From Gemmatimonadota bacterium (GTDB lineage: Bacteria > Gemmatimonadota > Gemmatimonadetes > Palauibacterales > Palauibacteraceae), in the NCBI GenBank assembly GCA_029288095.1, contig JARFPW010000070.1, forward strand, positions 1 through 11,440: a stretch of 11,440 nt of DNA, written 5' to 3'. Position 1 is the stretch's first letter, and each line of letters starts with the position of its first letter. The notes beneath the pieces were generated by a model that did no database searches, was not told where the DNA came from, and saw only the letters and a list, made by a program, of their open reading frames with translations. Shown piece after piece: positions 7,203 to 11,440 of the stretch. Both the position numbers and the translations under genes were made by a program.

Positions 7203-7480
7203 TGGCCCAGGTCGTAGGCCCTGATGGCGAGAATCTCCCGGGAGCGGAAGCCGATCTCGGCCAGCGTGCGCGATTCGTCCGGCACCTGTCGTTCCGCGTA
7301 CTCGACGTAGAAGTCGGCCGGATCGTCAGTGTCCCGCAGCAACAGCGCTCGCAGCCCGGCTTGCTTGGCCGCAGCGACCGGCGTATCGGCGGGAAATTTC
7401 TCCACATGCTCCAGCCAGCGATCGGGCATGACGAGTCGTACGGTCACGGATCCCGACGCGGCCTGCGGGTCTGTCGTCAT
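7181..7480 (-). CDS. Small conserved-type hypothetical protein, possibly beta-grasp (ubiquitin-like)
   Basis: A 99-residue soluble protein with no signal peptide or membrane helix. The pattern resembles a beta-grasp fold: strand VTVRLVMP (about 12-19), a second strand leading to FPADTPVAAAKQAGLRALLL (helix), strand DFYVEYAERQVPDESRTL, then GFRSREILAIRAYDL as a last strand. This is the order seen in ubiquitin-like and YukD/EsaB-like proteins. The C-terminus is RRFAG, so the diglycine needed for E1-type activation is absent. The start ATG at 7480 overlaps the stop of the upstream small gene by 4 bases (ATGA), with GGGG about 5 bases upstream. Its 3' end overlaps the AGCS transporter gene by 22 bases. 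Function unknown; the fold is my inference from pattern. Confidence 0.72.
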   Translation of the reverse strand: MTTDPQAASGSVTVRLVMPDRWLEHVEKFPADTPVAAAKQAGLRALLLRDTDDPADFYVEYAERQVPDESRTLAEIGFRSREILAIRAYDLGHYRRFAG

Positions 7481-7737
7481 ACATGCCCCAGCGTATACAG
7501 GAAACGTTTCGTCAGATCTGTAATGTCGAGGCCCGCGACACCATCCGTTTCGACCCGGACGTTTGTGTGGCCATGATCCCGATCCACCCGGATGTCAGCT
7601 CTACCCAGAGAACCGGTAAATGACAGATGGTCCGCCTCCACCTCGACGGCGTCCAGCCGTGAGTGCTCGGCGAAGAATTCGCGGGCCCGGTTGAGCACCT
7701 CCTCGGCCGGCATCTCTGTCATTACCAGGTACCGCAT
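7477..7737 (-). CDS. Small hypothetical protein (86 residues)
   Basis: I do not recognise this family. The sequence starts MRYLVMTEMPAEEVLNRAREFFAEHS, a strand followed by an amphipathic helix. Then come alternating strands (AVEVEADHLSFTGSLGRADIRVD and TNVRVETDGV) and a C-terminal helix ITDLTKRFLYTLGHV, giving an alpha/beta fold with many acidic residues. There is no membrane segment, signal peptide, cysteine pair or metal motif. AGGAG lies upstream but 13 bases away, long for a ribosome site. It is translationally coupled to the ubiquitin-like-pattern gene by an ATGA overlap, so the two probably act together. Coding potential is supported by the coupling and the regular strand/helix pattern. 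Confidence 0.68.
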   Translation of the reverse strand: MRYLVMTEMPAEEVLNRAREFFAEHSRLDAVEVEADHLSFTGSLGRADIRVDRDHGHTNVRVETDGVAGLDITDLTKRFLYTLGHV

Positions 7738-7882
7738 GTGGCTGTCACTTCTCCTGACCGTGCCGCGGGTAATCCGGCACCTCGCCGGGTGAGCGTCGCC
7801 GGAAAGTCGGAACCCGACCGGACGCCGTCAACCTCGGCCTGACACCTTGCCAGCGAGCGGACCCCGATAGACCTTCCGGCAC
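7738..7882. promoter_or_regulatory. Divergent intergenic region, small-gene pair / serine operon
   Basis: Within 145 bases there are two perfect inverted repeats: GTGCCG (7760-7765) with CGGCAC (7775-7780), loop 9; and GTCGG (7806-7810) with CCGAC (7814-7818), loop 3. Toward the aminotransferase gene, TTGCCA (7847-7852, 5 of 6 to -35) precedes a weak -10-like TAGACC (7868-7873), but at a short 15-base spacing. The ATG at 7883 has no Shine-Dalgarno sequence. Whether either repeat is an operator is unknown. Confidence 0.35.
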
Positions 7883-9037
7883 ATGACCCGACACGCGGAT
7901 TTCGGCCGCTTCTTCCTCCCTGGTCCGACGGAAGTCCACCCGGACGTGCTGGCCTCGATGCAGAGACCGGTCATCGGCCATCGAGGGTCAGAAATGCGCG
8001 ATGTTCTCGCGTCTGTCGATCAACCATTGCGCCTGGTTTTTGGCGCGGATCGCCCCGTGTACATCTCCACGTCTTCGGCGACCGGGTTCATGGAAGCGGC
8101 TATCCGCAACCTGAGCCGACGCCGGACCCTCTGCCTGGTAGGAGGCGCTTTCGGAGCGCGGTTCCATGCGATTGCCGAGCGCTGCGGCGTGCCCGCAGAC
8201 CGCCTCGACGTCGACTGGGGTGACCCGCATACTCCCAACCTGCTCAGGGACGCGCTCAACGAAGCACCCGGGCGCTACGACCTGGTGACGGTCGTGCACT
8301 CGGAGACGTCGACCGGCGTGCTGAATCCCGTCCCGCAACTTTCAGAGGTCGTCGCCGGGTTCGAGGATGTGCTGCTGGCCGTAGATGGAGTCACCTCCGT
8401 CGGCGGTACGAAAATCGAGTTCGAAGCCTGGGGAGTGGATTTCCTGCTCACCGGGTCGCAGAAGGCCCTCGCGCTGCCGCCGGGGCTGGCGTTCGCGGTT
8501 GCTTCGGAAAGAGCGCTTGCGCGTGCCCGATCCATCCCGAGCCGCAGCTTCTACTTCGATCTGGTCGAGTTCGACCGGCGAGCACGCGAATTCTCGACTA
8601 CCAACACGCCGGCCGTCTCGCTGTTCTATGCGCTGCAGTGCCAGCTGGAGCGCATGTTCGCAGAGGGCCTGGAGGAGCGCTTCGCCCGTCACGAGCGGAT
8701 GGCTCGCCGAACCGCTGGCTGGACCGCGGAGCTGGCCGCTTCAACAGGCGCCAGCTTTGATGTCCTCGCGCCCGAGGGGTACCGATCCCCGACCGTAACG
8801 GCTGTCTCGCTCCCTGAGGGCGTTTCGGGTACGGCCATCGTCGCCGGCCTGGCTGAAAAGGGGATCACGATTGCTCCCGGGTACGGAAAGCTGAAGGAGG
8901 CTGTAATTCGTATCGGCCACATGGGTGACCACACGGAGGCGGAGCTCGAGGTGGTACTGGAGTCGACGACGGCGGTCGTTGAGGCGACCATGCACAGCAC
9001 GGTTGCCAACGTGGCATCGGACGGGGGTGCAGAGTGA
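7883..9037 (+). CDS. Class V PLP-dependent aminotransferase, probable phosphoserine transaminase of the serine pathway
   Basis: A 384-residue cytoplasmic fold-type I enzyme of the alanine-glyoxylate/serine-pyruvate aminotransferase group. Seen: N-terminal FLPGPTEVHPDVL and GHRGSEM typical of the group, HSETSTGV (139-146), the PLP-ring aspartate in AVDGVTSVGG (Asp168), and the Schiff-base lysine in TGSQKALALPPG (Lys194). The C-terminal part has the GITIAPGYGKLKEAVIRIGHMG substrate-arm segment. It overlaps serA by 4 bases, so the likely reaction is 3-phosphohydroxypyruvate plus glutamate to phosphoserine plus 2-oxoglutarate, a role such enzymes play in organisms lacking a canonical SerC. That role is inferred from context; alanine-glyoxylate or serine-glyoxylate transamination remains possible. 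Start ATG 7883 has no Shine-Dalgarno sequence. Confidence 0.9.
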   Translation: MTRHADFGRFFLPGPTEVHPDVLASMQRPVIGHRGSEMRDVLASVDQPLRLVFGADRPVYISTSSATGFMEAAIRNLSRRRTLCLVGGAFGARFHAIAERCGVPADRLDVDWGDPHTPNLLRDALNEAPGRYDLVTVVHSETSTGVLNPVPQLSEVVAGFEDVLLAVDGVTSVGGTKIEFEAWGVDFLLTGSQKALALPPGLAFAVASERALARARSIPSRSFYFDLVEFDRRAREFSTTNTPAVSLFYALQCQLERMFAEGLEERFARHERMARRTAGWTAELAASTGASFDVLAPEGYRSPTVTAVSLPEGVSGTAIVAGLAEKGITIAPGYGKLKEAVIRIGHMGDHTEAELEVVLESTTAVVEATMHSTVANVASDGGAE

Positions 9038-10647
9038 CTGACAAGCGGTTGATCCTGGCCGACCCGCTGTCGGATGAGGGGTTGGAGATTCTCAATTCGT
9101 CCGTCGGCCTGACCGTAGACGACTATTCCGGCCGGTCGCGTTCAGAGTTACTCGCCGGCCTGCCCGGCTCGTCCGGACTGATCGTCCGGAGCGCCACCAT
9201 GGCAGACGCGGAGTTGCTCGGGCACGCGGATGCGCTGGAAGTGATAGGACGCGCGGGCGTGGGCCTCGACAACATCGATCTCGAGGTTGCGACGCGTCGT
9301 GGGATCGCGATCCTGAATGCTCCCGGGGGCAATACGATCTCGACGGCCGAGCTCGCGTTCGCGCTGCTTCTGTCTGCGGCGCGTGGGATCCCCGAGGCTG
9401 CTGCATCGATGCGCGCGGGTCGCTGGGATCGCAAATCGATCAGCGGTGCTCAGGTGGCCGGGAAGACACTGGGAGTTATTGGTGCGGGAAGGATCGGAAC
9501 CGAAGTGATTCGCCGTGCCCGGGCCTTCGGGATGAAGGTCGTAGTGACAGATCCGTACCTCACGGCGAATCGGGCCGAGGACCTCCATGTCGATGTGCTG
9601 TCCCTCGAGGAACTGCTTACGGTGTCTGATTTCGTGACGGTTCATGTACCGCTGGGGGATGCTACCAAGGGTCTGATCGGCGCGGAAGAGATCGGGCACA
9701 TGTCTCCGACAGCCGTTTTGATCAACGCGGCGCGCGGAGGCATCGTCGACGAGATCGCGCTGGCGACGGCGCTTCGAGAGGGATCCCTGGGTGGCGCCGC
9801 GCTCGACGTGTTCGAGCACGAACCGCTCCCGGCGGATCACCCGCTGCGTGAGTGCCCGAACCTCATTATGACGCCTCACCTCGGCGCGTCCACCCCCGAA
9901 GCGCAGCGAGAGGTGGCGATCGAAATAGCACGGGCCGTGCGGGACGCATTGCTCGAAGGGGACCTTCGTAGCGCCGTGAACGTTCCGTCCGTGCCCATGG
10001 CCGACCGCGACCGAGCGAACGAGGCGCTGGATCTTGCCCGTCGGTTGGGGACGGTGCTCGGAGAACTCACCGGAGGCGCCACCGAGTCGATCGCCGTACG
10101 GTATACGGGTGCGCCCGGAGCCATGCTCCAGCTCGTGGCGTCGGCCGCCGTGGAAGGCTACCTGTCCCGCCGGCTCGCCGGCCCCCTCAATGTCATCAAC
10201 GCCCTGGTGCTGGGAGAAGAACGCGGCATCGAGGTCAGTCGATCTCGAGTCGCACCCGAGGGTCGTGGCAAGGATTGGATAGAGCTGACCGCCGTAACCG
10301 GAACGGAGACCCGGCAGGTCGCGGGCAAGCTAACTGTCCGCGGGGGACCACGGTTGCTCCGCGTCGACGGATTCCGGGTTGAACTCTCCCCGGTCGGAAC
10401 ACTTCTGTTCGTGTCGAACGTCGACGTGCCCGGTGTGATCGGTGGGCTCGGTACCGTGTTGGCGGAGGCCGACGTGAATATCGGGGAGTTCCATCAATCC
10501 AGGGACCGCGATGCCGGACGGGCGCTCGGCGTCGTCAGCCTCGACGTCGACCTGTCTGCTGATGAACTCGCCCGCGTGCGTGAGATTCCGGGTGTACAGG
10601 ATGTGCGCCAGGTGCGGATCGGGCGCGAACGACCGCTCAGTAGGTAG
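9034..10647 (+). CDS. serA: D-3-phosphoglycerate dehydrogenase (long, ACT-domain form)
   Basis: Oxidises 3-phosphoglycerate to 3-phosphohydroxypyruvate with NAD+, the first step of serine synthesis. It has 537 residues, matching the long three-domain form (about 525-530). The substrate-binding domain includes GRAGVGLDNIDLEVATRRGI. The Rossmann domain has GVIGAGRIG (148-156) and VTDPY (171-175). The active site shows Arg234 (NAARGG), a glutamate in DVFEHEP (probably Glu263) and His282 (TPHLGAS). The intervening allosteric-substrate-binding domain spans about 320-445, and the ACT domain about 458-531 (LLFVSNVDVPGVIGGLGTVLAEADVNIGEF), which usually mediates serine feedback. Start is GTG at 9034, overlapping the aminotransferase stop as GTGA, with a G-rich GGGGGTG just upstream. 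The 3' end overlaps the convergent MoeB-rhodanese gene by 11 bases. Confidence 0.97.
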   Translation: MTDKRLILADPLSDEGLEILNSSVGLTVDDYSGRSRSELLAGLPGSSGLIVRSATMADAELLGHADALEVIGRAGVGLDNIDLEVATRRGIAILNAPGGNTISTAELAFALLLSAARGIPEAAASMRAGRWDRKSISGAQVAGKTLGVIGAGRIGTEVIRRARAFGMKVVVTDPYLTANRAEDLHVDVLSLEELLTVSDFVTVHVPLGDATKGLIGAEEIGHMSPTAVLINAARGGIVDEIALATALREGSLGGAALDVFEHEPLPADHPLRECPNLIMTPHLGASTPEAQREVAIEIARAVRDALLEGDLRSAVNVPSVPMADRDRANEALDLARRLGTVLGELTGGATESIAVRYTGAPGAMLQLVASAAVEGYLSRRLAGPLNVINALVLGEERGIEVSRSRVAPEGRGKDWIELTAVTGTETRQVAGKLTVRGGPRLLRVDGFRVELSPVGTLLFVSNVDVPGVIGGLGTVLAEADVNIGEFHQSRDRDAGRALGVVSLDVDLSADELARVREIPGVQDVRQVRIGRERPLSR

Positions 10648-11440
10648 GCATGCTCGGGTCCACATCGCGGGCCCAGCCGTTGATCCCTCCAGCGAGGTTC
10701 AACACACGTCCGTACCCCCGGCTGTGCAGGAATTCCACGGCCTCCATCGACCGCCTTCCCGTGCGACAAAACAGCACCGCCTCGACCTTTCGGTCGATCT
10801 CGTCGAGCCGGGCCTCCAGCTCCGCCATGGGAAGGGACACCGCACCGAGGTCTGCCAGGCTGCACATTGCATGTTCTGCCGGGTCGCGGACGTCGACCAG
10901 TTGCAGCCGCCTGCCGCGGTCAAGCATCTCCCTGAGTTCGAGCGCATCGACCGCGGGAAGCGGCACGGGTAGCTGGTATCCGGCGGGAATCGCGAACGGG
11001 CTTTCCTCGGCACCGGAATCCACGCTATCCGCGCAGAATTCCTCGAAGTCCACCGGCCCTGTAAGCGTCGGATTGTCGCCGCAGACGACGCACTCCGGGT
11101 CCCGCCGAATCTCCAGGGATCGAAACTCACCGTCCAGCGCATCGATCAGCAGCAGCCGACCGACGAGCGGCGTGCCGATACCCGTGATCAACTTGATCGT
11201 CTCGGCGGCCTGGATGGATCCGACGACACCCGGAAGCGCTCCGAGTACGCCTGCTTCCGCACAACTCGGGGCGAGTGCCGGAGGGGGAGGGTCCCGAAAC
11301 AGGCATCGGTAGCATGGGCCGCCAGGTGCCGCGAACACGGACGCCTGTCCGTCGAAGCGGAGGATCGCGCCATACGCCAGAGGGATTCCGAGCAGGACAC
11401 AGGCGTCATTGATCACGTAGCGCGTGGGGAAGTTATCGGT
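10637..11440 (-). CDS. MoeB/ThiF-type adenylyltransferase fused to rhodanese (MoeZ/MOCS3-like), 5' end outside window
   Basis: The visible 267 residues are the C-terminal part; the frame is open to the right edge and the ATP-binding GxGGLG region lies beyond it. The first residues TDNFPTRYVINDACVLLGIPL match the E1-like core, so the GTG at 11416 is an internal valine, not a start. Also seen: the two zinc cysteine pairs CYRC (43-46) and CVVC (117-120), the candidate adenylation-domain cysteine in PSCAEAGVLG (Cys60), and GDNPTLTGPVDFEEFC after the core, as in MoeB. A rhodanese domain (about 163-260) has the active loop CRTGRRS (225-231) and ends LAGGINGW. Such fusions adenylate and then thiolate the C-terminal glycine of a ubiquitin-like sulfur carrier (MoaD, ThiS or CysO type) for molybdopterin, thiamine or cysteine synthesis. 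The carrier is not identifiable here. Residue numbers count from the window edge. Confidence 0.93.
   Translation of the reverse strand, partial: TDNFPTRYVINDACVLLGIPLAYGAILRFDGQASVFAAPGGPCYRCLFRDPPPPALAPSCAEAGVLGALPGVVGSIQAAETIKLITGIGTPLVGRLLLIDALDGEFRSLEIRRDPECVVCGDNPTLTGPVDFEEFCADSVDSGAEESPFAIPAGYQLPVPLPAVDALELREMLDRGRRLQLVDVRDPAEHAMCSLADLGAVSLPMAELEARLDEIDRKVEAVLFCRTGRRSMEAVEFLHSRGYGRVLNLAGGINGWARDVDPSMPTY

Noticed and set aside
9148..9879. A 243-codon minus-strand open frame inside serA, and a 223-codon one (5922-6593) inside the AGCS gene.
   Set aside because: Both are shadows of certain genes in high-GC DNA and show no recognisable protein features.
7181..11440. A self-contained ubiquitin-like conjugation or sulfur-carrier system made of the 99-residue protein and the MoeB-rhodanese.
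   Set aside because: The small protein ends in AG rather than GG, the genes are 3 kb apart on separate transcripts, and no E2, JAMM or second carrier is visible.
59..11440. CRISPR arrays, tRNA or rRNA genes, insertion sequences, phage genes or defence islands.
   Set aside because: No spaced repeats, tRNA-like cloverleaf, transposase or integrase motifs were seen; almost all sequence is occupied by ordinary housekeeping or transport genes.

Overview
This is an 11.4-kb piece of a high-GC, gene-dense bacterial genome, most likely a metagenome-assembled contig. The protein style and gene content fit Gemmatimonadota best: an alanine-glyoxylate-type aminotransferase next to a three-domain SerA, a MoeB-rhodanese fusion, and small acidic hypothetical proteins. 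That assignment is inference; no rRNA or marker gene is present. The left end is not genomic. Positions 26-58 are an exact Illumina Nextera read-1 adapter with its 19-bp Tn5 mosaic end, and bases 1-25 look like index/flow-cell adapter read-through. Real sequence starts at about 59, and the window's left edge is the contig end. Both outermost genes are incomplete: copA loses at most its last few residues, and the MoeB-rhodanese gene loses its N-terminal part.

Layout from left to right. A copper-exporting P1B-type ATPase (minus) diverges from a PspA/IM30-like coiled-coil gene (plus) across 103 bp. The PspA-like gene runs tail-to-tail into a two-gene minus-strand operon. That operon holds a DbpA-like DEAD-box protein whose catalytic motifs are badly eroded but whose C-terminal RNA-binding domain is intact. 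It is followed, with a one-base TGATG overlap, by a two-TM K+ channel with RCK domains and an unusual selectivity filter. Diverging from that operon is a sodium:alanine/glycine symporter-family (AGCS) transporter with altered substrate-site motifs. Its 3' end overlaps a pair of small coupled hypothetical genes on the minus strand; one of these looks beta-grasp/ubiquitin-like.

Next, on the plus strand, comes a serine-biosynthesis operon: a class V aminotransferase, then D-3-phosphoglycerate dehydrogenase, overlapping by 4 bases. It collides tail-to-tail with the minus-strand MoeB/ThiF-rhodanese gene that runs off the right edge.

Themes. Three convergent gene pairs abut or overlap with no visible terminators. 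All four gene pairs on the same strand or operon are tightly packed. Several plus-strand genes lack a Shine-Dalgarno sequence and carry a -10-like hexamer at leaderless distance from the start codon. Copper export, the PspA-like protein, the K+ channel and the amino-acid symporter all act at the inner membrane, but nothing shows they form one system. I see no CRISPR, phage, insertion sequence, tRNA, rRNA or recognisable defence system. The observations most worth following are the pseudo-helicase/K+ channel pair, the channel filter, the symporter motif changes and the dyad around the pspA-like promoter.
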